NCBI GenBank assembly: GCA_965219965.1
Contig: OZ244796.1
Coordinates: forward strand, 930,001 to 994,000
DNA: 64,000 nt
Reading direction: 5' to 3'
DNA from: G965219965 sp965219965
Lineage (GTDB): Bacteria; Pseudomonadota; Alphaproteobacteria; RS24
Positions 44,901-52,533 of this stretch are shown in pieces; position 1 is the stretch's first letter, and each line of letters opens with the position of its first letter. Under the pieces are notes generated by a model that was not told the DNA's origin, made no database searches, and saw only the letters and a list, made by a program, of their open reading frames with translations. The translations under genes and the position numbers were made by a program.

Positions 44901-45485
44901 ATCTACTTTTTCCAAATTATTTTCCGCCCCGCGCAAACGCAATTCAGCCTCATGGCGGCGCGTATGCAAACCCGAAATGCCCGCCGCTTCTTCTAAAATT
45001 TTGCGGCGATTTTCTGGCTTCGCATTAACCAGCTCGCCAATTTGTCCCTGCTTAACCAGCGCGGGCGAGCGTGCGCCCGTAGAGGCATCAGCAAACATCA
45101 ACTGCACATCACGGGCGCGAACATCAGCCGAATTGATGCGATAGGCCGAGCCAGCATCGCGCTCAATGCGGCGGATAACTTCAATCACATCCGTGCCATT
45201 ATATTCAGACGGAGCGGTGCGGTCGGTATTATCTAAATAAAGCGCGACCTCAGCATGATTACGGGCGGGGCGAGAATTGGTGCCAGAAAAAATTACATCT
45301 TCCATGCCCGAACCGCGCATGGATTTATAAGAAGTTTCGCCCATCACCCAGCGCAAGGCTTCTAGCAGGTTTGATTTGCCGCACCCATTCGGCCCAACAA
45401 CGCCCGTTAAGCCGGGCAGAATCTCAAGGTCAATCGGATCCACAAAAGACTTAAAACCAGACAAGCGCAAGCGGGTGAATTTCAT
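41943..45485 (-). CDS. smc: Chromosome segregation protein SMC
   Basis: 1180 residues. SMC dimers with ScpAB organise and segregate the chromosome. N-terminal ATPase half: MKFTRLRLSGFKSFVDP and Walker A GPNGCGKSNLLEALRW near residue 33. Two long coiled-coil arms flank a hinge region around residues 510-660. The C-terminal head has the signature LLSGGEQALTAMSLIFAVF and Walker B ICVLDEVDAPLDDSNV. The hinge is alanine- and glutamine-rich and diverged, as often in alphaproteobacteria. GGAGG lies about ten bases before the ATG. It follows the dsbA-like gene by three bases, a typical alphaproteobacterial pair. Confidence 0.97.
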   Translation of the reverse strand: MKFTRLRLSGFKSFVDPIDLEILPGLTGVVGPNGCGKSNLLEALRWVMGETSYKSMRGSGMEDVIFSGTNSRPARNHAEVALYLDNTDRTAPSEYNGTDVIEVIRRIERDAGSAYRINSADVRARDVQLMFADASTGARSPALVKQGQIGELVNAKPENRRKILEEAAGISGLHTRRHEAELRLRGAENNLEKVDDMLAGLETQLRSLKRQARQAVRYKNLSGQIREVEALALHLRWQQAVTAAEDAAQALKQAEESVTALTGEVAGFQTQQLDAQNAVPPLRAAEAEAAAALHRLVVEREGLDREEARAHEAIERLTRELSTIDQDKEREEAVLADAGEQLRRLDTERDALDGDDNAQTQQAEQTAAQSVAQAETILAEAESGLDEANRHIAARAARVHQLETARASYVTRRQNMSSEITSLQEERDVLLAQRAAHTAPEMDADDMGGDALSDKLADAVRTEEAASAAAQTAQENLAQATQAVENLMEPLTRAQAAVAHLLGERAALAAMFDQPDGADWPKLIDGVQVEAGYETALGAALGDDLDASSDHDAPTHWRDLPPLDSSPPLPDGVRPLSDFVRAAPSLARRLSQIGVVEAMAGAALQARLQAGQRLVSLAGDIWRWDGYCAAAEAPTSATQRLAGRNRLKDMAQELAQAEAEAARLRQADEEARMAMREATEADRTRRAHLRTAQQNAAALRERLVESERSATKQNARLAAIEEACQRMTSTMQEMDTGLADIESNLEKLAAEENAAEGEENITERQEKVAQARSALATARAAQAGLVRERSERENRLARINEERDDWQSRLARARAQINTLDARKTAAHEEKASAEAIPDTLTDRRTGLIEQITQAEAARQTQADHLGEAETALAAADKVLKEKEAVLSAAREEKARLEATLEAARTREGDAGQHIRDTIRVEPEQALEVAGHDMNKEFPSPEDIEAKLERFRHERENLGGVNLRAEEEAEDITSQIDELSREKEDLTQAINKLRHGIGQLNREGRERLLKAFDTVNGHFKHLFTQLFGGGTANLEFTESDDPLQAGLEIVAHPPGKKPQVMSLLSGGEQALTAMSLIFAVFLTNPSPICVLDEVDAPLDDSNVERFCNMISDIAKTTHTRFLLITHHALTMARVDRLFGVTMQERGVSQLISVDLATAEKFAENNQPQKTGFEHSSQSVS

Positions 45486-45488
45486 TGC

Positions 45489-46157
45489 TTACGACCCTCC
45501 CTTGCTTGTTTGCTTGCCAATTTTCCCATCAAGCAGGGCGCGGAATTTTTCCACCCCGATATTGCCCTCCACTTTTTCGCCATTAACGAAAAAAGTCGGC
45601 GTGGACTCCACGCCCAATTCTATATTCGCGGCCTTTTGCATGGCGCGGATGCCGTCTAGCACTTTTTGATTTTGCAAGCACAAAACAAATTCTTCGCCCG
45701 ACATGCCAGTTTGGCGTGCATAGGCTTGCAATTTTTTTATCGGCTCTTGGGCGCGAAGCCATTCATTTTGGCGGGCAAAAAGCACATCTAAAAAACCCGT
45801 CTGCACCCGCGCCGGGGTGCATTGCACCAACATCGCCGCCGCAGAGGCAAATGGGTCAAGCGGAAAGGGGCGGAAATGAAACTTCACCTTGCCCGTATCC
45901 ACATATTCCCGCTTGAGAACGGGCAGCACATTATTATGGAAATCACCGCAATGGCTACAGGTGAGCGAAGCATATTCCACCACCGTGATGGGCGCATTGG
46001 CTTGGCCAAGCGTGACTTCACCCAAAGGGTTGGGTGTGGCCAAAGCATCGGACGCCGCAGAAACAGGCGCGGCGCAAAACAGCGCGGCAACCAAAAACAG
46101 CCCCGCAAATATATGGGCATGGCTGAAAGTTTTTCTTTTCTGTGCTTGCTGGTTCAT
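45489..46157 (-). CDS. DsbA-family thiol:disulfide oxidoreductase
   Basis: 222 residues. A signal peptide (HAHIFAGLFLVAALFCAAP, cleavage near VSA) precedes a thioredoxin-like domain with active site CSHC (67-70) and the cis-proline loop in VESTPTFFVNGEKV. The inserted helical domain is short, closer to BdbD/DsbA-like thioredoxin_4 proteins than to E. coli DsbA. It probably forms disulfides in periplasmic proteins; partners seen here with paired cysteines are TolA-like and DsbD-like proteins. It sits between dciA and smc. Confidence 0.9.
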   Translation of the reverse strand: MNQQAQKRKTFSHAHIFAGLFLVAALFCAAPVSAASDALATPNPLGEVTLGQANAPITVVEYASLTCSHCGDFHNNVLPVLKREYVDTGKVKFHFRPFPLDPFASAAAMLVQCTPARVQTGFLDVLFARQNEWLRAQEPIKKLQAYARQTGMSGEEFVLCLQNQKVLDGIRAMQKAANIELGVESTPTFFVNGEKVEGNIGVEKFRALLDGKIGKQTSKGGS

Positions 46158-46308
46158 TTACTCATTTTCCACTCATATTGTATGGTTGTTTTGGCGAATC
46201 GGCTTCACGGCTAATTATACCCGAAGCCCCGCCAAACGCCGCATATTTAAGCCTTTCTGCCCGTATTTGTAAGCCCCTTTTGCGCCGCCTTATAGATATT
46301 TGTGGATA

Positions 46309-46812
46309 TTATTCGTGCTTTTTCTTCAGCCGCAAAGATAAACGCGCCAAAGCTTGCCGTAAGCGCGGCGTGGCAATATCGCTCATGGTTTCGGCTTCGG
46401 CGCGGATTTCTTCTGCCGTAAGCGACGGGGTTATATCAGGGCGCGGGCGGTGGTGAATGGGTCCTTGCACAATGTTCAGCCGCGCAATGGCGGCATGGCC
46501 ATAATAGCTATTGAGGCGGTCAATAATTTGCGGCGCGAGATGCTGTAATTCCAACGCCATCGCCCCTTCTACCTTGACCGTCAGCACACCGCCAGACGCA
46601 TCTGAACCATCGCGCCCACCGCCGCCGCGTGACAGGCGCATGGGCTGGCTAAAGGCGGCCAGTGCCTCGCCGACAATGGCTGGCCAATGCTCAATCAATG
46701 TGCGGTCAAAAAAGCCGCGCCGCCGCATGGTGGGCTTAATGACAGGCCATAAAAAGCGACCCACATGCGGCGTGCCGCCCCTGCGTTTTGGATTTTGCGA
46801 ATGTGACGCCAT
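46309..46812 (-). CDS. dciA: DUF721/DciA-type protein
   Basis: About 167 residues from the ATG at 46812; the frame is open further up but runs into mutY on the other strand. The core FFDRTLIEHWPAIVGEALAAF and the LTVKVEGAMALELQHLAPQI stretch match DUF721, whose member DciA loads or assists the replicative helicase DnaB. The extended C-terminal part (residues 110-167) is charged and less conserved. Gene order mutY / DUF721 / dsbA / smc is conserved in alphaproteobacteria. A divergent 43-base gap separates it from mutY. Confidence 0.85.
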   Translation of the reverse strand: MASHSQNPKRRGGTPHVGRFLWPVIKPTMRRRGFFDRTLIEHWPAIVGEALAAFSQPMRLSRGGGGRDGSDASGGVLTVKVEGAMALELQHLAPQIIDRLNSYYGHAAIARLNIVQGPIHHRPRPDITPSLTAEEIRAEAETMSDIATPRLRQALARLSLRLKKKHE

Positions 46813-46855
46813 ATTTTCGTTCAATTTGCTACAAACGGGCTTATTGTAGCATCTT

Positions 46856-47923
46856 ATGGCGAGCAATTCAGAAAAATCCAGCGCGGCAGATGCCAAATCG
46901 CTGCTGGCGTGGTATGACCGCCACAAGCGCGACCTGCCGTGGCGGGCGGCGGCGGGCGAAACGCCCGACCCCTATCATGTTTGGCTGGCCGAAATTATGC
47001 TTCAGCAAACCACAGTGGTGACGGTCGCGCCTTATTTTGAGAAATTCAAAACCCTATTCCCCACGCTAGACGCGCTGGCCGCCGCGCCAGATGACGCGGT
47101 GATGGCCGCTTGGGCGGGGCTAGGCTATTACAGCCGTGCGCGCAATTTGCTTAAATGCGCCCGCTTGCTGGTGGCCGAAAAGGGTGGTGCGTTTCCCGAC
47201 ACGCAAGACGCGCTTTTGGCTTTGCCCGGCATTGGCGATTACACCGCCGCCGCCATTGCCGCCATTGCATTTAACCGCCCCGCCGCGCCTGTAGATGGCA
47301 ATATTGAGCGCGTGCTGGCACGGCTTTATGCTTTGCGCGAGGCGGGGGGCAAGCTGAAAGCGGCGGTTAAGGGGCGGTGTGAAAAACTTGTGCCGCCCGA
47401 TAGGCCGGGCGATTTTGCCCAAGCCCTGATGGATTTAGGCGCGACCCTTTGCACGCCCAAACGGCCAAATTGCACGGCGTGTCCGTGGCAAAAATTTTGC
47501 GTGGCGCGGGCTGAGGGGTTGACCGAAAGCCTGCCCATGCGCCCGCCCAAAAAACCGCGACCGACACGCAAGGGCATTATTTATTGGTTGGAAAATGCAC
47601 GCGGCGAAGTGTTGATGCACCGCCGCCCCGATAAGGGATTGCTGGGCGGCATGTTGGCGTTTCCATCAACGGGGTGGGACGCGCCAAATGATACGCAACT
47701 GCTTGACCGTTTAACAAAAGCGGCGCAAAAAAAATGGCGTAATGTTGACGGCGAAGTGGTGCATGTGTTCACGCATTTTCGTTTGGTGTTGAAAATTAAA
47801 CGCGCTGACGCGCCGAAAAATTTTCGCAAACCCGCCGCACATGAATGGATTGCTCTGCGCGACCTCCCCCACCGCGCCCTGCCTTCCGTCATGCAAAAAG
47901 TTGTGCGGCTGGTGGTGGGGTGA
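46856..47923 (+). CDS. mutY: A/G-specific adenine glycosylase MutY
   Basis: 355 residues. MutY removes adenine paired with 8-oxoguanine. The helix-hairpin-helix region reads LPGIGDYTAAAIAAIAF; catalytic residues are E46 in WLAEIMLQQT and D147 in PVDGNIERV. The [4Fe-4S] ligands C199, C206, C209 and C215 have the spacing C-x6-C-x2-C-x5-C. A C-terminal NUDIX-like domain (from about 230, IIYWLENARGEVLMHRRP) recognises 8-oxoG. No unusual feature. The accessory region begins right after its stop. Confidence 0.96.
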   Translation: MASNSEKSSAADAKSLLAWYDRHKRDLPWRAAAGETPDPYHVWLAEIMLQQTTVVTVAPYFEKFKTLFPTLDALAAAPDDAVMAAWAGLGYYSRARNLLKCARLLVAEKGGAFPDTQDALLALPGIGDYTAAAIAAIAFNRPAAPVDGNIERVLARLYALREAGGKLKAAVKGRCEKLVPPDRPGDFAQALMDLGATLCTPKRPNCTACPWQKFCVARAEGLTESLPMRPPKKPRPTRKGIIYWLENARGEVLMHRRPDKGLLGGMLAFPSTGWDAPNDTQLLDRLTKAAQKKWRNVDGEVVHVFTHFRLVLKIKRADAPKNFRKPAAHEWIALRDLPHRALPSVMQKVVRLVVG

Positions 47924-47934
47924 AAACGAGCTTG

Positions 47935-48045
47935 CTTTTAACGCCCCACCCCACACCCCACAAACAGACACGCCACCCAATAGCTTGGGCGCATTCAAAT
48001 TGTCGCCTGCCCGTTAGGTGGGTGGAAAAAGGGAAGCGTTAAAAG
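47935..48045. repeat. Ten-base perfect inverted repeat framing 111 bases
   Basis: CTTTTAACGC at 47935 and its exact reverse complement GCGTTAAAAG ending at 48045. It starts 12 bases after the mutY stop. It could be the ends of a small non-autonomous element or the stem of an RNA; no flanking target duplication was found. Confidence 0.5.
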
Positions 48046-48305
48046 ACAATGGCGCACATTAACCCTGCGCCCACCACCCTTTACCATTATTCTTTTTATT
48101 CGCGTGTCCGCCAGAACCCGCGCTCTCAATTTTCGCACCCCGAAACAGACGCACCTCCCCGCGTTCCCACAAACAGGCAGGCGCCCTTAGCTCAGGCAGA
48201 TTCATAATGCCGCTTGCCTGTCTTGGGGGGGGTGTAAAAAAAGGGGGGAAACATGACTTTTCCACGTGTTTTTTTAATCTTATGGGGATAAAAATTCAAA
48301 ACATA

Positions 48306-48333
48306 TTGAGCTCTAGCGAACAGGCTTTATAGT
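48306..48333 (+). promoter_or_regulatory. Predicted promoter of the restriction-modification operon
   Basis: TTGAGC (48306-48311) and TATAGT (48328-48333) are 16 bases apart. The ATG of the methyltransferase at 48362 follows 28 bases later. Confidence 0.5.
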
Positions 48334-48361
48334 TTTGGATTATTGAGATGGGACACCAGTC

Positions 48362-49759
48362 ATGACGGCTACACTGACAAAAGAATATATCGCAAAACTC
48401 AAAGTGCAAGGTAATGGCGCAATGCAAAGCTTCGTCCAATCCTTGGACAGTGATAAGAATATTTTATTTGTATTGGAAAATTTGGGCTATTTGCCCGATG
48501 ATTTTGACGATTGCTGGCTCAAAGGATTGTTAAACAAGAAAAATGATAAAATTCGCCTCAGTGCTATCAAAAATCTCGGCAAAACCAAAGACCAATCCAA
48601 TCTCAGCCTACTTTATGAGATTGCCACCAATGACACATCAACGCAAATCCGCCGCGAAGCTGTTTCTGCTATCGGCAGGATGCGTGCAAAAAAAGCTATC
48701 TGCCTGCTCATTAGCCTACTCAAAGATGCCGACCCTAAAATTGTTAGCCAAGCGATAAGAGGGTTACTTGTTTTCAAAAATAATAAAAATGTTGATATCG
48801 AACTTAAAAAACTCAGAAATCACGAGAATGAAGTTATTCAAAGTCTCATAGAAAAAGAATATTTCAGCGTAGCGCATGCACCAAAAGATAAGTTAAAGCA
48901 TCCTGAGTCTTATGATTATCTAAAAAATAAAGTCGTTCTCGGAGATACCAGAGAAATTCTGAAAGAAACGCCAGATGAAAGTTTCCATCTGACATTTACA
49001 TCGCCGCCATATTATAATGCGCGAGATTACTCAATATATCCTAGCTACAAAGCCTATCTCAGTTTCTTGCAAGAAACATTCCAACTGACCTTTGACAAAA
49101 CAAAAGAGGGGCGGTTTCTTATTATCAACACATCGCCTGTAATTGTGCCACGCATCAGCAGACAATATTCTTCAAAACGCTACCCTATTCCGTTTGATAT
49201 CCATAATTTCCTGATTGAAATGGGTTGGGAGTTTATTGACGACATTGTCTGGGTTAAGCCAGAAGCTAGTGTCAAAAACAGGAACGCTGGCTTTTTGCAA
49301 CACAGAAAGCCTCTCGCCTATAAGCCCAATGCGCGCACAGAATATTTAATGGTCTATCGGAAACAAACACAAAAACTCATTGACTGGAACATAAGACAAT
49401 ATGACTGGGATACAGTAAAAGAAAGCAAAGTAGAAGGTGACTATGAAACTTCCAATATCTGGGAAATTGACCCCGTTTATAATAAAAAACACTCTGCTGT
49501 TTTTCCAGCCGAACTGTGCCGCCGAGTGATTGAATATTATTCATTCAAAAATGATTTGGTTTTTGACCCCTTCGCTGGAAGTGGTATATTTGGTCGCGTT
49601 GCCAAACAACTAGGGCGATATTTCTTTTTAACAGAGCAAGCTCCCGAATATTTTGATTATATGCACAGCCTTGCACAAAAAGAAGAGAACGACCTGCTTG
49701 AAAAAAGAACAACCACTTTTCAAACATTGGCACAATTTAAGAAAGCGGTATCAGCGTGA
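48362..49759 (+). CDS. Type II DNA methyltransferase with N-terminal HEAT-like repeats
   Basis: 465 residues. The C-terminal two thirds are a beta-class amino-methyltransferase: the catalytic motif TSPPY (213-217) precedes the SAM-binding motif FDPFAGSG (401-408). TSPPY favours N4-cytosine methylation, though N6-adenine cannot be excluded. Residues about 50-165 form two to three HEAT-like helical repeats (IRLSAIKNLGKT, IRREAVSAIGRM, IVSQAIRGLLVF), an unusual addition to a methylase that may bind DNA or the partner nuclease. It overlaps the nuclease gene's earliest start (GTGA). The region is AT-rich, unlike the neighbouring genes, which points to acquisition. Target sequence is unknown. Confidence 0.88.
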   Translation: MTATLTKEYIAKLKVQGNGAMQSFVQSLDSDKNILFVLENLGYLPDDFDDCWLKGLLNKKNDKIRLSAIKNLGKTKDQSNLSLLYEIATNDTSTQIRREAVSAIGRMRAKKAICLLISLLKDADPKIVSQAIRGLLVFKNNKNVDIELKKLRNHENEVIQSLIEKEYFSVAHAPKDKLKHPESYDYLKNKVVLGDTREILKETPDESFHLTFTSPPYYNARDYSIYPSYKAYLSFLQETFQLTFDKTKEGRFLIINTSPVIVPRISRQYSSKRYPIPFDIHNFLIEMGWEFIDDIVWVKPEASVKNRNAGFLQHRKPLAYKPNARTEYLMVYRKQTQKLIDWNIRQYDWDTVKESKVEGDYETSNIWEIDPVYNKKHSAVFPAELCRRVIEYYSFKNDLVFDPFAGSGIFGRVAKQLGRYFFLTEQAPEYFDYMHSLAQKEENDLLEKRTTTFQTLAQFKKAVSA

Positions 49760-49761
49760 TA

Positions 49762-50691
49762 ATGGAAAAACGTATAAAAGAAATAATCAAGAAACTTTTA
49801 CAGGGAGATGATTATCGTGGGGTGGTTATAGACCTTATAAACGAAAAATTCTTAGATGATGCAATTACATTTTTCAAAAAGGTGGCAGAGGCCAAATTAG
49901 ACGGAAAAGTAGTAACGCCTGATTGGTATAAGGAAGAGTTTCTTAGTCCCACACTGGCAAAAGAGGAAATTGCAACAAGTGCAGGCTTAAACATTAAAAC
50001 TATCCACAATGTTTATAATACAACGAAAAAAAAGATTGTTATTGATGCCTCAAACAAGCATTACGATGCTCTGCTTGATTTAATTGGAACGCTGACCGAA
50101 AATGAAGAAGAGAGTTTTGGTCTAAAATTAACAATAAAACTGAACGGTGTTAGCGTTGACTTAGATATCAAAGAAAGTCTTGTTGTGATAAATGCCTTAG
50201 CCGTTAAGAGGGCCCAGCTTAGGGGTGGCGCTTGGAGTGAAGCGGGAAAATCTGTTGAAAAACCACTTATGGTGACTTTATGCAAATTATATGCTGTTTC
50301 TGCTAACAATTATTCTGAGAGTCCAGCCGATAAACCGGAAAGAGAGGCAGATTTTTTCCTTCTACAAGATTCCGACGAATATCCGTGCGAAATAAAATTA
50401 ATGGGTGGCGGAAATCCAGAAAGTGCGGATGGAGCAATGGCACGTAATAGCACAGTCTTCATTGCCGATAAATTATCCAAAAACAATAAAAAACAACTGG
50501 AAGACCGTAAAATTCACTGGGTTGAATTGCGAACAAGTGACGATGCCAATGCAGATAGCGACAGCATTGGTTTTAGAAAATTTGAGCAAGTTCTACAAAG
50601 CCTCCAAATACCCCACAAAAATCTTGATGAAGATAATTTGGACGGCCAAATTGAAAAGATATTAGAAGAATATCTTCAAAACAAATTTTAA
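49762..50691 (+). CDS. Type II restriction endonuclease, PD-(D/E)xK type, possibly CfrBI-like
   Basis: About 309 residues from the ATG at 49762 (GTG at 49756 is an alternative overlapping the methylase stop). The likely nuclease centre is D197 in EREADFFLL followed by E210-I-K212 in YPCEIKLMG, a PD-(D/E)xK arrangement. Conserved-looking blocks RGGAWSEAGKSVEKPLM and GGGNPESADGAMAR resemble, from memory, the CfrBI endonuclease family (CCWWGG); that is tentative. It is coupled to the HEAT-repeat methyltransferase, so the pair forms a Type II restriction-modification system. Positions 49981-50040 contain only 16 G or C in 60, far below the core genes. Confidence 0.75.
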   Translation: MEKRIKEIIKKLLQGDDYRGVVIDLINEKFLDDAITFFKKVAEAKLDGKVVTPDWYKEEFLSPTLAKEEIATSAGLNIKTIHNVYNTTKKKIVIDASNKHYDALLDLIGTLTENEEESFGLKLTIKLNGVSVDLDIKESLVVINALAVKRAQLRGGAWSEAGKSVEKPLMVTLCKLYAVSANNYSESPADKPEREADFFLLQDSDEYPCEIKLMGGGNPESADGAMARNSTVFIADKLSKNNKKQLEDRKIHWVELRTSDDANADSDSIGFRKFEQVLQSLQIPHKNLDEDNLDGQIEKILEEYLQNKF

Positions 50692-50717
50692 CAAAAAATG
50701 GTGAAGGCAAACGGATA

Positions 50718-50797
50718 GCTGGGAGCTAACAACACGCCAAAAGTTCATGCCTGCCTTATTTACGGCGAGCCGCTATTATATTCGGCAGACTCCCAGC
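50718..50797. repeat. Nested hairpin between the nuclease gene and ccrM
   Basis: GCTGGGAG (50718-50725) pairs exactly with CTCCCAGC (50790-50797). Inside it CTGCC (50751-50755) faces GGCAG (50784-50788), and CGGC-GA-GCCG can form a small inner stem. It lies about 30 bases after the nuclease stop and 25 bases before the ccrM stop, so it may terminate or stabilise transcripts from both sides; no strong T-run is present. Confidence 0.55.
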
Positions 50798-50821
50798 CTT
50801 AAAATAAGTTCCATTGCACCC

Positions 50822-51958
50822 TCACTTCTCGCCATCGCGGCGGATTTTTTGGCGCAGATTGTCTATAGGTATGAGCTGGTCGCCATCGGCGATGTGCCAG
50901 AATGTCCAACCATTACAAGAGCTTGCGCCTTGCGCCACAGCCCCCATTTTATGAATAGACCCGGTGGCGGCATTTTTCTGCCCGCGCAATTTCACACTGC
51001 CATCAGCACGCACACGCGCTTGGGCTTTTCGCGCCGGCCCGAAAAGTTGCGTGCCGGGTTTTAACATGCCGCGCTCCACCAGCGTGCCAAACGGCACACG
51101 TTTTTCTTTTTTCGGGCTTTGCGTGACGTCCAAACCCGCATCATCTAAAATTTTCACCTTGCCAATACGCGCCATCGCCGCTTCGGCATAAGCGGCATCG
51201 GCTTCAATGCCAATAAAATGACGACCCAATTTTTTCGCCACAGCGCCCGTTGTGCCTGTGCCAAAAAACGGGTCCAACACAACATCACCCCGATTGGTTG
51301 ACGCGAGCAAAATGCGATGCAAAAGACTTTCCGGCTTTTGCGTCGGGTGCAATTTGCGCCCATCGGCATCTTTCAAACGCTCATGGCCAATGCAAAGCGG
51401 CAATTCCCAATCGGAGCGCATTTGCACATCATCATTCAGCACCTTCATGGCCTGATAGTTAAATGTATAGCCCTTAGCGTTTTTGTCTCGCGCCGCCCAA
51501 AGCAAAGTTTCATGCGCGTTGGTAAAACGTGTGCCGCGAAAATTCGGCATGGGATTTGTTTTGCGCCAAATAATATCATTCAGCATCCAAAAACCTAAAT
51601 CCTGCATCGCCGTGCCAACGCGGAAGATATTATGATAAGACCCAATCACCCAAAGCGTGCCTTTGGGTTTGAGAACACGCTTGGCCTCGCTCAGCCAAGC
51701 GCGGGTGAACGCATCATAAGCGGCAAAGCTGTCAAATTTATCCCACGCATCATCCACCCCGTTTACTTGCGACTGGTCGGGGCGGTGCAATGTGCCTTTA
51801 AGCTGCAAATTATAAGGCGGGTCGGCAAACACAATATCCACGCAAGCCGAAGGCAGAGTGCGGAGCAATGCCAAACAATCGCCCTGCAAAATCGTATCTT
51901 TGAGACTGGCCATCGGGGGAGATGTGGGTTTGTTTTTCATCTCCGCACCATGAGTCAT
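50822..51958 (-). CDS. ccrM: Cell-cycle-regulated DNA adenine methyltransferase CcrM (GANTC)
   Basis: 378 residues from 51958, or 372 from an ATG at 51940 (MKNKPTSPP). CcrM methylates adenine in GANTC late in the cell cycle and sets methylation-dependent transcription in alphaproteobacteria. It is a beta-class N6-adenine methylase: FADPPYNLQLKG (DPPY at 46-49) precedes VVLDPFFGTGTTGAVA. The C-terminal RAMA-type domain (about 285-375, with VPFGTLVERGMLKPG and GWTFWHIADG) is the CcrM hallmark needed for DNA recognition. Normal neighbours in the group, mutY and rnhB, are present but pushed away by the restriction-modification and toxin-antitoxin insertions. The leader is rich in GANTC. Confidence 0.95.
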   Translation of the reverse strand: MTHGAEMKNKPTSPPMASLKDTILQGDCLALLRTLPSACVDIVFADPPYNLQLKGTLHRPDQSQVNGVDDAWDKFDSFAAYDAFTRAWLSEAKRVLKPKGTLWVIGSYHNIFRVGTAMQDLGFWMLNDIIWRKTNPMPNFRGTRFTNAHETLLWAARDKNAKGYTFNYQAMKVLNDDVQMRSDWELPLCIGHERLKDADGRKLHPTQKPESLLHRILLASTNRGDVVLDPFFGTGTTGAVAKKLGRHFIGIEADAAYAEAAMARIGKVKILDDAGLDVTQSPKKEKRVPFGTLVERGMLKPGTQLFGPARKAQARVRADGSVKLRGQKNAATGSIHKMGAVAQGASSCNGWTFWHIADGDQLIPIDNLRQKIRRDGEK

Positions 51959-52048
51959 CGCCGAGTCGGGGTCAATAATTTATTGATTCCAATGGCTTAG
52001 AAAAATTCCACTTATCCACAGAGCACGGGCGGCCTACTATATGGAGTC
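51954..52048 (-). promoter_or_regulatory. ccrM leader with four GANTC sites and a DnaA box
   Basis: GANTC occurs at 51954-51958, 51963-51967, 51985-51989 and 52044-52048; chance expectation is roughly one per 256 bases. The first site overlaps the upstream start codon of ccrM. A perfect TTATCCACA DnaA box is at 52012-52020. In Caulobacter the ccrM leader also carries GANTC sites whose methylation state affects expression, and GcrA and DnaA act on cell-cycle promoters. No CtrA half-site (TTAA) was seen. Confidence 0.7.
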
Positions 52049-52104
52049 GCCCACCGCCATGCCCGCCCCCATATGTTGGGTCGCAATAATTGAGGTATTT
52101 CATT

Positions 52105-52533
52105 TTATTTTTTCTTTATTTTCTCTATCTTTACACCGCTTGGGGGTAAATAAAATTGAGCGGCTATTCCAGCACGAAAAGTTTTTTCTGCCAATTTTTC
52201 CATTTCTCTGAACAAACGAAACAATTGTGCGAGCTGTAACTCCAAAGGTTTTTGCTTAAAACTTTTTCTTACAAAAAAACCTGTTAGCCCCGATTCTTGC
52301 CAAGCCTTCTTTTCTCCTAAATTGCGCATAATCTTAACATCGCCAGAAAGCACACACCAGTCACGTTTGTGGGTCTGCAATTTTTTCATCCACACAACAT
52401 CTTTTGTATCATGTTCAATATCCAAATCATTTTTATCACGCGGATGGACAGCCATCCCATCTTCAGATTCAAGAAAAACCGCAAGTGTGCGCGCTATGAG
52501 GGGCGACAAATTATTGTCTACAAAGAGATTCAT
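52105..52533 (-). CDS. PIN-like (DUF5615/VapC45-type) putative toxin
   Basis: 142 residues. MNLFVDNNLSPLIARTLAVFL is the start of the PIN-like ribonuclease family, with a first acidic residue D6; further acidic positions lie in HDTKDVVWM and VLSGDVKIM. Such proteins are the toxin partner of DUF433 antitoxins and are expected to be metal-dependent RNases. The C-terminus is lysine-rich (KIEKIKKK). Its ATG overlaps the stop of the upstream antitoxin gene as ATGA. AT-rich compared with rnhB. Activity and target are inferred from family and pairing. Confidence 0.75.
   Translation of the reverse strand: MNLFVDNNLSPLIARTLAVFLESEDGMAVHPRDKNDLDIEHDTKDVVWMKKLQTHKRDWCVLSGDVKIMRNLGEKKAWQESGLTGFFVRKSFKQKPLELQLAQLFRLFREMEKLAEKTFRAGIAAQFYLPPSGVKIEKIKKK

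Larger units (their letters stand above)
47924..48361. other. 438-base gap without a convincing gene, containing structured repeats
   Basis: This is the only gap above 300 bases. It holds a perfect ten-base inverted repeat CTTTTAACGC (47935-47944) / GCGTTAAAAG (48036-48045), an inner CCCAA-TAGC-TTGGG hairpin (47976-47989), an imperfect inverted repeat ACAGGCAGGCG (48173-48183) / CGCTTGCCTGT (48211-48221), a G-run near 48225 and a T7 tract near 48270. A 68-codon minus-strand frame (48059-48265) was judged unlikely to be a gene. The promoter of the restriction-modification genes lies at its right end. Confidence 0.7.

Noticed and set aside
48059..48265. 68-codon minus-strand frame in the gap after mutY
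   Set aside because: No ribosome site at either candidate start, biased composition from the C-rich strand, it overlaps an inverted repeat, and no family is recognised.
48362..50691. Flanking direct repeats marking a mobile element around the restriction module
   Set aside because: No matching repeats were found between the left gap (47924-48361) and the right gap (50692-50821).
50692..50821. Integron attC-like site after the nuclease gene
   Set aside because: AGCTAAC is only loosely like an attC core and the matching GTTRRRY end is missing; no integrase is nearby.
51959..52104. CtrA binding site in the ccrM leader
   Set aside because: No TTAA half-sites with the expected spacing were seen.
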